This document shows positions 1 through 8,720 of a stretch of DNA of 15,994 bases, in pieces (position 1 is the first letter of the stretch; every line of letters starts with the position of its first letter). Location: positions 1 through 15,994 of the forward strand of contig JBALVO010000083.1 in assembly GCA_036961445.1 (NCBI GenBank). The letters are read 5' to 3'. The notes under the pieces are model-generated. The model ran no database searches. It saw nothing but the letters and a program-made list of their open reading frames with translations, and was not told where the DNA came from. This stretch comes from JBALVO01 sp036961445 (GTDB lineage Bacteria; Pseudomonadota; Gammaproteobacteria; Pseudomonadales; Halieaceae). The translations under genes were made by a program, and so were the position numbers.

Positions 1-2
1 AC

Positions 3-140
3 CAGGGCTTCGTAGAGTTCAACGCATGGTTTAACAACGACAGCGGTAGCGAAGAAGCGTTACATGAAAAATCCGTCTTTCAGCGCGTAGCCGGTCACTG
101 GCTGTATATAGGCGGTGAGGTAAGCTCATCGCCCGGCTAG
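3..140 (+). CDS. YchJ-like (UPF0225) protein, C-terminal part
   Basis: An open frame enters from the left edge and stops with TAG at 138-140, giving 45 residues. The end reads as a beta-rich segment with 'VEFNAWF', 'ALHEKSVF' and 'GHWLYIGGE'. This matches the C-terminal NTF2-like half of YchJ/UPF0225 proteins (pattern VEF-A-F...LHE-S-F...G-W-Y-GE). Those are small proteins that often also carry SEC-C zinc motifs; their role is unknown. The start lies outside the window, so any N-terminal SEC-C motif cannot be seen. The final residues 'SSSPG' carry no cysteine motif. The family call rests on recognising this pattern only, so it is moderately confident. Confidence 0.6.
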   Translation, partial: QGFVEFNAWFNNDSGSEEALHEKSVFQRVAGHWLYIGGEVSSSPG

Positions 141-223
141 GCTAATTCAGGACAGACTTTTAATCACAGGTTGCCAGGAACTGTCGCGTAAACAATCATT
201 CAATCATCACCTGGAGCATCGGC

Positions 224-1153
224 ATGGCTAAATATCGAGTTCTCTCACTGGATGGTGGTGGCCTTCGGGGCCTGATTACTGTGCGCATGCTGGAACAACT
301 GGCAGACGATCCAGCAATTGCAGGTTGGCTGGATAAAGTCGATCTCATTGCAGGGACCTCAAGCGGTGGCATCATCGCGCTTGGCATAGCGGCGGGCAAG
401 CCGCTGAGCGAGTTGGCAGCGCTATATCACAGTAAAGGGCAGGAGATCTTTGATGACAGCATCTGGGACGACATTAAGGACATGGGAAAGATCATAGGCG
501 CCGACTATTCCAGCAAAGTTCTGAAACGAGAACTAAAAGAGATCTTCGGGACAACGAAACTGGGGAGCTTGCAGAAGAAAGTTGCCATCACTGCCTTTGA
601 CCTGGACAACGAGGCGGGCCCCAAAAGAACCTGGAAGCCAAAAATATTCCACAATTACTCTGGTCCGGGCAATGACGGGCGGTATTCAGCGGCAAACGTC
701 GCACTGTACACGAGTGCAGCCCCGACGTATTTCCCCTCCGCAAACGGCTATATCGACGGTGGCGTTTTTGCCAATAACCCGAGTATGGTGGCATTAGTGC
801 AGGCAATATCGAAAAAAAATACACCGCAAGAGCGCGCCAAACTGGATGAAGTGGTATTGCTATCCATAGGCACCGGCATAAGCCTCAAGTACATCAAGGA
901 GAAAAAACTCGACTGGGGTTATGCGCAGTGGGCGCAGCCGATGCTAGAAGTATTGATGGATGGTGTCGCCGGTATTTCTGATTACCAGTGCCAGCAAATT
1001 CTGGATGACAGATACCACAGGCTGCAGGTCACGTTCGCCAAAAACGAAAAAATCGACATGGACAATGTTAAGAAAATTCATCGTATGGATGAGATCGGTC
1101 GTAGCCACAATATTGGAGAAACCAGGAAATGGATTCAGAAGCACTGGCTGTAA
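224..1153 (+). CDS. Patatin-like phospholipase
   Basis: This is a 309-residue protein of the patatin family: serine-aspartate dyad lipid acyl hydrolases that release fatty acids from phospholipids or other acyl esters. Residues 10-16 carry the glycine-rich oxyanion motif DGGGLRG. The nucleophile elbow GTSSG is at 44-48 (Ser46), and the catalytic Asp lies in the DGG motif at 178-180. There is no signal peptide or transmembrane segment, so a cytosolic enzyme is expected. ATG 224 is preceded by GGAG at about 7 nt spacing, which supports this start. The gene runs convergently into the DUF1456 gene with only 4 bp between stop codons. Patatins of this layout occur both as housekeeping lipases and as CBASS effectors (CapV). 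No cyclic-nucleotide synthase gene is nearby, so a defence role is not supported here. Family assignment is firm; substrate is unknown. Confidence 0.92.
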   Translation: MAKYRVLSLDGGGLRGLITVRMLEQLADDPAIAGWLDKVDLIAGTSSGGIIALGIAAGKPLSELAALYHSKGQEIFDDSIWDDIKDMGKIIGADYSSKVLKRELKEIFGTTKLGSLQKKVAITAFDLDNEAGPKRTWKPKIFHNYSGPGNDGRYSAANVALYTSAAPTYFPSANGYIDGGVFANNPSMVALVQAISKKNTPQERAKLDEVVLLSIGTGISLKYIKEKKLDWGYAQWAQPMLEVLMDGVAGISDYQCQQILDDRYHRLQVTFAKNEKIDMDNVKKIHRMDEIGRSHNIGETRKWIQKHWL

Positions 1154-1157
1154 ACAA

Positions 1158-1664
1158 TTACTGTAACGTACGATCAGGCCAGGGGCTTTTAGCTTTACCC
1201 GGAGACTGATCGCGAAACTTCACTTGCAACCCCGAGAGGAAATTGCGTAATACCTGGTCCTTGCACTCGCGATAATTCCTGTGTCCCGGCTTGCGCAAAA
1301 ATGAACTCAGTTCGGGTGTGCCAAGCTGAAATCCTGCCAGCTTGAGGATATCGATAACATCCTCTGACTGCAGGTCCAGGGCAATCTTCAGCTTCATTAA
1401 GATAAGGTTATTGGTGAGCGTTTTCTCCGGCTCCGGCGTGGGGCCGTCCCGCTTGCCGCGGTTCTGCGTGATCAACCCATTGAGAAAGGTTGCCAGCATA
1501 CGGTCATTGCATGCCTGATAGGCAGGATCATCGTCTTTCAATAACCAGGAGACGATATGCCCGCGCCTGACATCAAGTTCGGCTAATGCAAAAATGGCGA
1601 TCATCCTGGAATCGTCATAATCAAAGATATAGCGTATGCGGCGCAAAATGTCGTTATTTGTCAT
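1158..1664 (-). CDS. yehS: DUF1456 / YehS family protein
   Basis: About 168 residues, read on the minus strand from ATG 1664. The N-terminus 'MTNNDILRRIRYIF' and the two repeated halves, each ending in an F-L-x-G-L element ('FLNGLITQNRGKR', 'FLSGLQVKF'), match E. coli YehS and the DUF1456 family. The second half contains 'HRNYRECKDQVLRNFL', parallel to 'YQACNDRMLATFL' in the first half. The protein is therefore an internal duplication of a small helical domain, as is usual for the family. Length is typical. A GTG two codons upstream (1670) is possible, but ATG 1664 fits the family N-terminus better. No strong Shine-Dalgarno is visible. It is divergent from thpR (86 bp between start codons) and convergent with the patatin gene. 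The function of the family is not known to me. Confidence 0.85.
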   Translation of the reverse strand: MTNNDILRRIRYIFDYDDSRMIAIFALAELDVRRGHIVSWLLKDDDPAYQACNDRMLATFLNGLITQNRGKRDGPTPEPEKTLTNNLILMKLKIALDLQSEDVIDILKLAGFQLGTPELSSFLRKPGHRNYRECKDQVLRNFLSGLQVKFRDQSPGKAKSPWPDRTLQ

Positions 1665-1750
1665 TGCCACAGTCTGCTTGGGCAGCCCTTAAACGTCAAT
1701 ACAATCCCTGTGCGACAAACAGCCCAGAGGCGGTTACGCTATACAGCACT

Positions 1751-2311
1751 ATGCGATTATTTTTTGCTCTTGATCTAACCCCGGATGCCAAACTTGAAAT
1801 AGCGACCTGGCGGGACAGGTCTTTTGGTGATTTGCGTTTTAGCGACATGGCGCGGCCGGTTTCTGCGGGCAACCTGCACATCACCCTTGGATTTATAGGG
1901 GAAATGGCAGAGGCAGGGTTGGAGCGCCTTTATGAAAATGTGGATCAATGGCTGGGCAGCGAAGCGTTACCCGCGTTTGACCTGACACTAGATGAACTAG
2001 GCTACTGGCAGCGGCAGGGTATCCTCTGGCTTGGCCCCGGGCACAGCCCGGTCGAACTCCTGGTGCTAGCGCGAAAAATGCGAAGTCTGGCGGCACGGAT
2101 CGGCAGCAAACGCAATAACAAACGTTTTCAGGCGCATGTCTCGCTATTTCGCGGTTGTAAGTTGGCCCCGGCTCAGCCTCTGGTGCCACCGGCTTTCAGT
2201 CTCAGCTTCGATTATTTCTCACTGTTTGAATCGCGCCAGACCAGGTCCGGCGTCAGCTATCACGAGTTGCGGCGCTGGGAACTCTACAGCGCAGGCTCGG
2301 GTGAAAAATAA
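1751..2311 (+). CDS. thpR: RNA 2',3'-cyclic phosphodiesterase / 2'-5' RNA ligase
   Basis: This is a 186-residue protein of the 2H phosphoesterase (LigT/ThpR) family. These enzymes open 2',3'-cyclic phosphates on RNA and join tRNA halves by 2'-5' bonds in vitro. The typical start 'MRLFFALDL' is present. The two histidine motifs are HIT at residues 43-45 (in 'NLHITLGF') and HVS at 129-131 (in 'FQAHVSLFR'). The second motif uses Ser for Thr, a known family variant. Length equals that of E. coli ThpR. The open frame extends upstream to 1586, but that part is the antisense of the DUF1456 gene. ATG 1751 matches the family N-terminus. No good Shine-Dalgarno sits at the usual distance; an AGAGG lies too far upstream. 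Confidence 0.9.
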   Translation: MRLFFALDLTPDAKLEIATWRDRSFGDLRFSDMARPVSAGNLHITLGFIGEMAEAGLERLYENVDQWLGSEALPAFDLTLDELGYWQRQGILWLGPGHSPVELLVLARKMRSLAARIGSKRNNKRFQAHVSLFRGCKLAPAQPLVPPAFSLSFDYFSLFESRQTRSGVSYHELRRWELYSAGSGEK

Positions 2312-2454
2312 GCGTGTCTGGTGAGCAATCGGTGCGCGTAGCTGCAGAGGGTATATACCGCAGGTATTGGCCAAGGCAGCGTGTAAATAGTAAGGCTTAC
2401 CTGATATATTGAGCGCCCGCCAGGTGCAGTGCCTATATGTTCACGCTAGATGTT

Positions 2455-2484
2455 ATGAAAACAAACCTCGAAACTACCCTATGA
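2455..2484 (+). other. Possible 9-codon leader ORF overlapping the exporter start
   Basis: ATG 2455 opens a frame that encodes MKTNLETTL and stops at TGA 2482-2484. The stop overlaps the exporter start in an ATGA arrangement. This layout would allow translational coupling of a short leader to the exporter. A leader-type control of an amino-acid exporter is plausible, but the peptide has no run of a single amino acid, so classical attenuation is not indicated. It could be chance. Confidence 0.25.
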
Positions 2485-3077
2485 CCTATGAAATCTTATT
2501 GGGGCTGGTGATATTCTCCCTGGTATCTTCCCTCACCCCGGGGCCTAATAATCTGATGCTGATGGCATCAGGCGCCAACTTTGGTTTTCGCCGCACCGTC
2601 CCACATATGATTGGTGTGTCTCTGGGTTTTACCCTGATGGTATTACTGGTTGGCGTGGGCCTGGTGCAGGTGTTCGATGCTTTCCCGGTGACGTATCTGA
2701 TTCTCAAGATCGTCAGTGTCCTGTACCTTTTGTTCCTCGCCTGGAAGATCGGCACAGCGGCTCCGCTAAATCACGAATCCACGGCATCTGGCCGGCCATT
2801 TACCTTTATTCAAGCAGTCCTGTTTCAGTGGGTAAACCCCAAGGCATGGACTATGGCACTCACCGCCGTTAGCGTCTATTCACCATCCCAGAGCATCGCC
2901 GCCATGGCGTTTGTGGCGGCGGTCTCCGGCACGGTTAACCTGCCATGCATCGGTATCTGGACGACTATGGGACTGCAACTTCAGCGTATTCTCACCAGCC
3001 CGGCGCGTCTGCGTATGTTCAACATCACCATGGCGTTATTATTAGTGGTATCGCTGTATCCGGTGCTACAACCCTAA
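2481..3077 (+). CDS. LysE/RhtB-family amino-acid exporter
   Basis: This is a 198-residue hydrophobic inner-membrane protein of the LysE/RhtB superfamily, which exports amino acids and related metabolites by proton antiport. The signature 'SLTPGPNNLMLMASGANFG' sits at residues 16-34 and 'QWVNPKAW' near the middle. Both are diagnostic (TPGPN; NPKA). Five to six membrane segments can be seen, starting around 4-24, 40-62, 66-86, 112-135, 140-165 and 175-195. The substrate cannot be told from sequence; TPGPNN members include cysteine/O-acetylserine exporters such as EamB. The longer in-frame start at 2409 adds a polar tail with no family match, so ATG 2481 is chosen. The start is overlapped by the stop of a 9-codon ORF (see separate entry). 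It is convergent with the GST-like gene, 89 bp apart. Confidence 0.9.
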   Translation: MTYEILLGLVIFSLVSSLTPGPNNLMLMASGANFGFRRTVPHMIGVSLGFTLMVLLVGVGLVQVFDAFPVTYLILKIVSVLYLLFLAWKIGTAAPLNHESTASGRPFTFIQAVLFQWVNPKAWTMALTAVSVYSPSQSIAAMAFVAAVSGTVNLPCIGIWTTMGLQLQRILTSPARLRMFNITMALLLVVSLYPVLQP

Positions 3078-3166
3078 GCTGGCTACCAATGGAGAGCATC
3101 AAGTTACGTTGTTGCAATGCACCTGGCAGGATGCAATGGGGCAGGGGACTCTCTGCGTGGTCCGCT

Positions 3167-3943
3167 TTAGAAATCCAGGGGCCATTGTAAATAGGTGGGA
3201 AAAATATAATCGCGATGTTGTAGCAATATGTTGTCTACTTCAAAGCCTTTGTTGTGCAGCGCCTTTGGCAACACGCCCCAGGCATCGCGCATGTAATCTG
3301 GCATTGGATTGACCTCTGGAGGCAAGGGATCGAGCATCTGGGAGAAACATGCCCAGTAAATATCCAGCGCAGACAACGTAGTGCCGATAAAGTAACGGCT
3401 GCCTGCGGCGCTCTGTGCCTGCAATTGGGTTGCTAGCGCCGTCAGTATATCCATGACCTTTGCCGGCGCCGCTGCCGCATCCGCTGCACAGTAATGATAA
3501 TCGCGTAGCATGGGATTGTCGGCCACTGCTTCTTCACCCATGGCGGCGATCATAGCGCCAAACATCAGTATCCGGGCGTTCCAGGCCATGGCATTTTCAC
3601 CGGTAATTTCATTCAGCAAGCCGAACATGAGAACACGATCCCCAATCTTTTCTGGTACCAGAGAGGGACCGCTGCCCAGTCGTTCAGCCAGATTAATCAT
3701 ATCCAGCGCTGTCACACGGGGAGGCTCGTCGTTATACATCGCAGTGGGAGCATTGCGGTGGCCAGTCCACGCCACAATATCCTCATTGAGGCCGCCACCT
3801 TGCTGCAGCACAGGCGTGTAACTGACCTTGCGGACACGAAATACCCCTTTGGCCGCCTCGCTCCAGGGGGCGGGCAGTCCGCCGGTTAGTATCAGGCGCA
3901 GACCGCCTGCGGTCTGCGCATCTGCTACCGAGACATAATCCAT
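3167..3943 (-). CDS. Glutathione S-transferase-like protein
   Basis: A 258-residue soluble protein. The first ~90 residues resemble a thioredoxin-fold GST N-terminal domain: 'PAPWSEAAKGVF' at about 24-35, 'VSYTPV' at 40-45, a 'NAPTAMY' segment at 64-70 where the cis-proline is expected, and 'PRVTALDMINLAERLG' like the ESxAI helix. Residues from ~100 on are helical and fit a GST C-terminal domain, with 'FIGTTLSALDIYWACFSQML' as the usual late helix with its N-capping Thr/Ser-x-x-Asp. The catalytic Cys or Ser of standard classes is not clear in the N-terminus. ATG 3943 is preceded on the minus strand by AGGTGA at ~6 nt. It follows the monooxygenase gene on the same strand with a 157-nt gap, so the two are likely co-transcribed and may act on the same class of substrates. 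Confidence 0.72.
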   Translation of the reverse strand: MDYVSVADAQTAGGLRLILTGGLPAPWSEAAKGVFRVRKVSYTPVLQQGGGLNEDIVAWTGHRNAPTAMYNDEPPRVTALDMINLAERLGSGPSLVPEKIGDRVLMFGLLNEITGENAMAWNARILMFGAMIAAMGEEAVADNPMLRDYHYCAADAAAAPAKVMDILTALATQLQAQSAAGSRYFIGTTLSALDIYWACFSQMLDPLPPEVNPMPDYMRDAWGVLPKALHNKGFEVDNILLQHRDYIFPTYLQWPLDF

Positions 3944-4100
3944 ATTCGATCACCTGTTTTAATGTGGACGGACAATTTACGCTGCAATTGGAGCGAGGCT
4001 CAACGGCAAGGTTCACCGGTAGTGTTGTTCCATGCGTTTTTGATAGGTCTCAGCGGCGCAAACACTATAAATTAAACACATAATGTTCCGTGGTATTGAT

Positions 4101-5609
4101 TCATGCCCCGCTATACACCAGTGCGTCTTCATCCAGGTTCACCAGCGGCAGCTGATCTTTCTCGGTGTAGTAGTCCGCGCTGAAGGTCCACGGTTCGTGG
4201 TCACCCCGTTTGGGCATCAGGTGCTTGCCGCGCTGCATATAGCCGGGGTTAAACTCTTCCTCATCAATCCAGGGATGCATTGCCATATCCAGGTCTTGAT
4301 CTTGCAGGGTAGGGGTGCAAACGGTGACTCCCTTGGCGTCCATGTGGTTGAGCAATTTAGAGACAAAATCGCAGACCAGGTCAACACGCATGGTCCAACT
4401 GGTGCGCAGGTAGCCAAACATGGATGCCATATTGGGTACACCAGAGTTCATTATTCCCCTGTAGGTGAACGTCTTGCCAAAGTCGACGGCTGCGCCGTCA
4501 ACAACAAAGGGGATATCGCCCATAACACTCAGGTTGAATCCTGTTGCAGTGATAATGATATCCGCCTCCAGCAGCTCACCGGATTTTGTCAGGATGCCCT
4601 TAGCCGTAAAACGATCGATATGATCCGTTACCACAGATACCTTTCCGGACTTGATCCCCTCAAAAAGGTCGCCGTCGGGTACATAGGCCAGGCGTTGCTG
4701 CCAGGGTCGGTAACTGGGCGTAAAATGTGACATATCGAAATCTTCACCCAGGTACTCCCTGATCACCTTGAACAGCTCTTCCTTGACCATCTCCGGGTCC
4801 GATACTGAGGCGTATTGTATATCCTTGCCTATCTTGAGAATGCTGCGACGCACGATCTCGTGAACCCACTCTTCGGGAACCTCAAGTTCTCGTAGCTGGT
4901 CTGCCAGTTCATTACGATTCTCACCGGTCCAGAAATAAGTAGGCGATCGCTGCAGCATGGTGACGTGAGAACACGCATCAGCAATGTTAGGAATCAAGGT
5001 GGCGGCGGTCGCACCTGACCCGATAACGACCACGCGCTTGCCGGCATAATCAAGATCTTCCGGCCAGGTTTGTGGATGGACTATTGGCCCCTCGAACTCT
5101 TCCATGCCTTGCCATTGCGGCGTGTAGCCTTCAGCGTGGCGGTAATATCCCTGACACATCCACAGAAAGTTACAGCTCAAATACACGGGCTCATCGGTAT
5201 CCTTACGCCGGGCGGTAATGATCCATTGCTGCTTTTCGCCGGACCACGAGGCGCTTTCTACCTCATGCTGGTAGCGTATGTGTTTATCAATGTCATCTTC
5301 TTCAATCGCTTCTTGCAGGTAATCGAGGATAGCGCTACCGCTTGCAATAGGCTTGCCTGTCCAAGGCTTGAAGCCGTAGCCAAAGGTGTACAGGTCGCTA
5401 TCAGAGCGAATGCCCGGGTAGGTATGCTGGCGCCAGGTGCCACCATGGCCGGCTTTGCTCTCCAGCATCGCATAGCTTTTGTGCGGACATTTCGTACTCA
5501 GGTGATGTGCCGCACCAATGCCGGTAATACCGGCTCCGACAATCAACACGTCGAAATGTTCAGCGCCACTGGCAGGTGCGTGGGGCAGGGGGGTAGTAGC
5601 TTCGCGCAT
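4101..5609 (-). CDS. Flavin-containing (Baeyer-Villiger type) monooxygenase
   Basis: A 502-residue class B flavoprotein monooxygenase that should use FAD and NADPH to insert oxygen into a ketone or hydroxylate a substrate. An FAD-binding Rossmann motif GAGITG is at residues 26-31, followed by 'GGTWR' at 56-60 and 'YPGIRSDSD' at 64-72. The Baeyer-Villiger fingerprint F-x-G-x-x-x-H-x-x-x-W-P is matched exactly by FEGPIVHPQTWP (residues 172-183). The NADPH Rossmann motif GSGATA is at 197-202, and the late 'ITATGFN' motif is present. ATG 5609 is preceded by AGAGGA at ~7-8 nt. The actual ketone or amine substrate is not deducible. Such FMO-like BVMOs are frequent in hydrocarbon- and steroid-degrading bacteria. 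A GST-like gene follows on the same strand. Confidence 0.92.
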   Translation of the reverse strand: MREATTPLPHAPASGAEHFDVLIVGAGITGIGAAHHLSTKCPHKSYAMLESKAGHGGTWRQHTYPGIRSDSDLYTFGYGFKPWTGKPIASGSAILDYLQEAIEEDDIDKHIRYQHEVESASWSGEKQQWIITARRKDTDEPVYLSCNFLWMCQGYYRHAEGYTPQWQGMEEFEGPIVHPQTWPEDLDYAGKRVVVIGSGATAATLIPNIADACSHVTMLQRSPTYFWTGENRNELADQLRELEVPEEWVHEIVRRSILKIGKDIQYASVSDPEMVKEELFKVIREYLGEDFDMSHFTPSYRPWQQRLAYVPDGDLFEGIKSGKVSVVTDHIDRFTAKGILTKSGELLEADIIITATGFNLSVMGDIPFVVDGAAVDFGKTFTYRGIMNSGVPNMASMFGYLRTSWTMRVDLVCDFVSKLLNHMDAKGVTVCTPTLQDQDLDMAMHPWIDEEEFNPGYMQRGKHLMPKRGDHEPWTFSADYYTEKDQLPLVNLDEDALVYSGA

Positions 5610-5649
5610 GGCAATGTCCTCTTAAAAGACTCCGGTTTAATAAGGGTAG

Positions 5650-7330
5650 TCTAAGGCTTTTCTGGCGCAGATAAAATTAGTGCGACTGCAGGTTACGAGC
5701 GGCGGTGCAAACTAGCCTGGTTACGCGCGTACGTCCAATAGTGCATATACAGCACTAACGGCGCGCAACGGATGCGGTTGCATTTGCGTAGCACATTATA
5801 CCGTTGAGTAAGTACGGTTGCTTCGGTACGCCTAATTGACTGGGTGACGTTCGAGAGAGGGAAAACAGGAAAAGACCCTGTGCGTGCAGATGAGGTACAA
5901 CAGAACATCTCATCTCTTTGGCTATTCACTCCCTGCCCTGTATTTAACATAATAAAATTATTAACGCATTGTTCCTTCGGCCCGTGAACGAATACTCGCA
6001 TCACGCGGTGCTGTGCAATTTATTTCAAAGGCCGTGATTGCCGGGTAATTGTGGCCGCCATATCCCTATGATCACTGTGATTGGACTTGTACTGAACAAA
6101 AGGCTCAGGCGGTACCCCTAAGAGCCTGTGGTGCGCCTTTTAAGAGAGATTAGAAGAATCGCTGATGACCGAGATGAAACAGCCGATGGCTTAAACCCCC
6201 TGGAGATCAACCAAAGATGCAAAAAGTGTAGTAATGGCATCTCACCCCGGTGGTTTTTTCTGCTGCCGCTACCTGAGTAATCCGGGGAAAACTAACGTGC
6301 CTGAGCTTGCATGAAGCAGCACTAGGTATCGCCAAACATAAAAGCATGCACGTAGGAGCGCACCCAATAACCCAAAAGGGCCTATGAACGCGCGTATTCA
6401 GCGGTATTTGCTTACTGCACAAAAAGTAAAGGTGTCGTCATAAGACACAACCAAGCGCGACACGGTAAACCCGTTACCGCAAAACCTGCCACACCGGACG
6501 CTCCATTCATTAACCGGGGCAACACACACAAGACGGCTGGGTGTGTCGCAGTCACAAGTAAACAGATAGATAGACCAGTAAAAGCGCAGCACAGGTATCT
6601 GGCGCGCCAGGGCTGGTGGTGGGTAACAATTCAATTCGGACCCTAAAAGACCATTTTCAGGCTTTTTTGCCTATTTGTGTAGCATATGCCGCCTGGCGCA
6701 CTTTTATACACATATGCGCATAATATATATTATGTTAAATAAGACATTTGGGCACACAGTTGTCCACAGGCGCTAGATAAGCGTACAAGTCTACATCTGG
6801 ATATTGCGCCCTACCGCCCTTAACCAGGAAAAGCACTTAATGTGCCTATACATGACTCGGTTATTTAAAAGCACGATTGGCGTATCGGAGGCACTATGGA
6901 ATCGCAGTCGACCACCCATCAGAGCTTCGCCTGTGTGTGAACCACGTGAACGGCTTTCTATATCAGACGTCAGGGACAAGCTTTAGGAGATGCTGGTAGC
7001 ACTCGCTCTATTGGAGAATCTAGGAAAATGGGCGCGTGAGATAAGGTGAGTTGGCGAAGATGCAAACAACCAAAGCCACCCTGGCGTAGGGTTTAGTCAA
7101 ATAGACGTTCTGAACTCGAAAGTATGACGGTAACGAGAAAGTCTAGTTTCGCGAGTCAAACAACTCCGATAGTTTCGTTTCGGGCAGGCGCTCTCCCCGT
7201 TCATTATTTCGCGCTGCAACCCAGACTCCGGCAGTCGCATCCTACGGCCCAGATCTCGAATTCGCAGTAAATGGCGTACCGACCCGATAGCTATGCAAAT
7301 TAGCTGTAACCTCATGATATTATCCGGCGA
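5650..7330. other. Gene-poor region, about 1.7 kb
   Basis: No open frame here has a recognisable protein family, a good start or a credible composition. Frames of 60-100 codons exist on both strands but look like chance. Several short inverted repeats are visible: 5739-5757 (TAGTGC/GCACTA), 5888-5915 (AGATGAG/CTCATCT), 6071-6081 (ATCAC-T-GTGAT) and the 16-bp palindrome at 6719-6734. No tRNA, CRISPR or clear IS end was seen. It may be decayed coding DNA or a site of past insertions. Confidence 0.5.
6719..6734. repeat. Perfect 16-bp AT-rich palindrome
   Basis: CATAATATATATTATG is a perfect palindrome within an AT-rich stretch (about 6700-6745). It lies between two DnaA-box-like 9-mers, TTATACACA (6704-6712) and TTGTCCACA (6760-6768). 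It could be an operator or a DNA-unwinding-prone site. Nothing else in the sequence defines its role. Confidence 0.5.
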
Positions 7331-7348
7331 TATTTTTAGGAGGTGCAA

Positions 7349-8677
7349 ATGAAGCGAAGTGCAAACACCGATTGTCAACTCAATGGCATAGCGGCCCCAG
7401 GATTCAAATCAATCAAGCAACTTTTCCAAAAAAATATTCGAGGTATGGCAGAGGAGAATGTTCAGCTCTGCGTCTACTACCGAGGCGAAAAAGTTGTTGA
7501 TTTATGGTCATCAACTACAGGCGACACTGACTTTTCAGCAAGCTCCCTGGTCAACGTTTTCAGCAGCGGAAAAAGCCTGGAGGCAATTGCTGTGGCTTGG
7601 CTCGTCAGTAAAAAACTGCTGAACTACGACGACAAAATCATCCAACACTGGCCCGAATTCGGCGCTAACGGAAAAGACGGATTAACAGTCGCCGACCTTA
7701 TGCGGCACGAAGCAGGGCTTGCAAATTTCGATACAGCTCTGGATATAGAAGATTTGTTCACCGATAACATCAAGCAGAACAGTGTAGGTCGCGTAATAGA
7801 AAGCCATACGCAAAACTACAAGTCTGGCGGCCAGGCTCGAAGGGAGTATCACGCCCTTACCCGGGGTTGGATCGTAAACGAACTGTTTAGACGCATAGAT
7901 CCGGCGGGTCGGACCATCGGCGAGTTCCTGCGCGAGGACATCAGCGGTCCCCTCAATGCCGATGCAGTTATCGGCGTCAATCCGCAGCAAATGGAACGTA
8001 TTTCGAAAGTTAAACCCCTGAGTATCGGCTATCAACTGATACAAAGTTTGATACCCAGATTCCTCGGTAGACGCATAGTACCGAATATCTTTCAGCTGCT
8101 GGGCCGGTTTATCAAAATTATCCCGACGATGATGAAATCGCGAAAAACGGGTGCCACTCCCCCCTTCAAAGGGATGACCAATATGGAGTTTTTTAACGAG
8201 CCGCAGTTCGCAATGGGCGAAACCCCATCGGCCAATGCGAGCTGTTCAGCCAGAGGTTTGGCTAAGATCGCGGCCATGATGTCGGGCGGTGGCAAATGGG
8301 GTGGAAACCAGTATCTGACTGAACAGGCTTGGTCGGCGATGCATGCAAATCCGATAAAGGCAAAAATGGGCGGGATACTGACGACGCGTTTTACCCAGGG
8401 AGGGGTAGACAAGTTCACCAAATACGAGCCAGGTAGCACCGAAATCGAACGGGCCATGAACGAAGGCCGGGAAGGGTTCTATGGCTGGATGGGGTTTGGC
8501 GGCTCTATTTTGCAGTGGCATCCCGAACTGGATATCGGCTTCGCGTTTGTACCCACGTCACTGCATGTGCTTGACCTGTTTAACGAACGAGGGAAGATCT
8601 ATCAGGCAGAAATTCTAAAATGCGCTGTGAATATGAGCAGTGATACTCGGGACGACTCGCGCACGTCATTGAGGTAA
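7349..8677 (+). CDS. Serine hydrolase of the beta-lactamase/EstB family
   Basis: A 442-residue protein of the beta-lactamase (class C / EstB-like) family. Members are mostly esterases or peptidases rather than antibiotic hydrolases. The catalytic SxxK tetrad is Ser72-Ser-Gly-Lys75 in 'VFSSGKS'. The family helix 'LMRHEAGL' is at 117-124. The second motif with catalytic Tyr is 'YHALTRGW' at 167-174, the form used by EstB-like esterases rather than the YxN of AmpC. The C-terminal 'GFGGSILQWHPELDIGFAFVP' region corresponds to the last core strands. ATG 7349 has a near-ideal AGGAGGT at 7338-7344; the GTG at 7343 lies inside that Shine-Dalgarno and is not used. No signal peptide is visible, so a cytosolic enzyme is likely. 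It stands alone, flanked by non-coding DNA and an IS remnant. Confidence 0.9.
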   Translation: MKRSANTDCQLNGIAAPGFKSIKQLFQKNIRGMAEENVQLCVYYRGEKVVDLWSSTTGDTDFSASSLVNVFSSGKSLEAIAVAWLVSKKLLNYDDKIIQHWPEFGANGKDGLTVADLMRHEAGLANFDTALDIEDLFTDNIKQNSVGRVIESHTQNYKSGGQARREYHALTRGWIVNELFRRIDPAGRTIGEFLREDISGPLNADAVIGVNPQQMERISKVKPLSIGYQLIQSLIPRFLGRRIVPNIFQLLGRFIKIIPTMMKSRKTGATPPFKGMTNMEFFNEPQFAMGETPSANASCSARGLAKIAAMMSGGGKWGGNQYLTEQAWSAMHANPIKAKMGGILTTRFTQGGVDKFTKYEPGSTEIERAMNEGREGFYGWMGFGGSILQWHPELDIGFAFVPTSLHVLDLFNERGKIYQAEILKCAVNMSSDTRDDSRTSLR

Positions 8678-8720
8678 TACGATTATCAGGCAAGCATTTC
8701 CGCATAGCAGTGGATATACG

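Noticed and set aside
224..1153. Patatin gene as a CBASS effector (CapV-like)
   Set aside because: The catalytic motifs fit, but no cyclic-nucleotide synthase or other defence gene is adjacent; neighbours are YchJ-like, DUF1456 and thpR genes.
4083..4730. 215-codon frame on the plus strand
   Set aside because: It is antisense to the monooxygenase gene, whose motifs are unambiguous; the translated product has no family pattern.
5693..6004. 103-codon minus-strand frame in the gene-poor region
   Set aside because: No family resemblance, no ribosome-binding site, and composition typical of a chance frame.
7343..8677. Serine hydrolase as an antibiotic-resistance beta-lactamase
   Set aside because: It has the SxxK motif but the second motif is YHALTRGW and there is no signal peptide, pointing to an EstB-like esterase.
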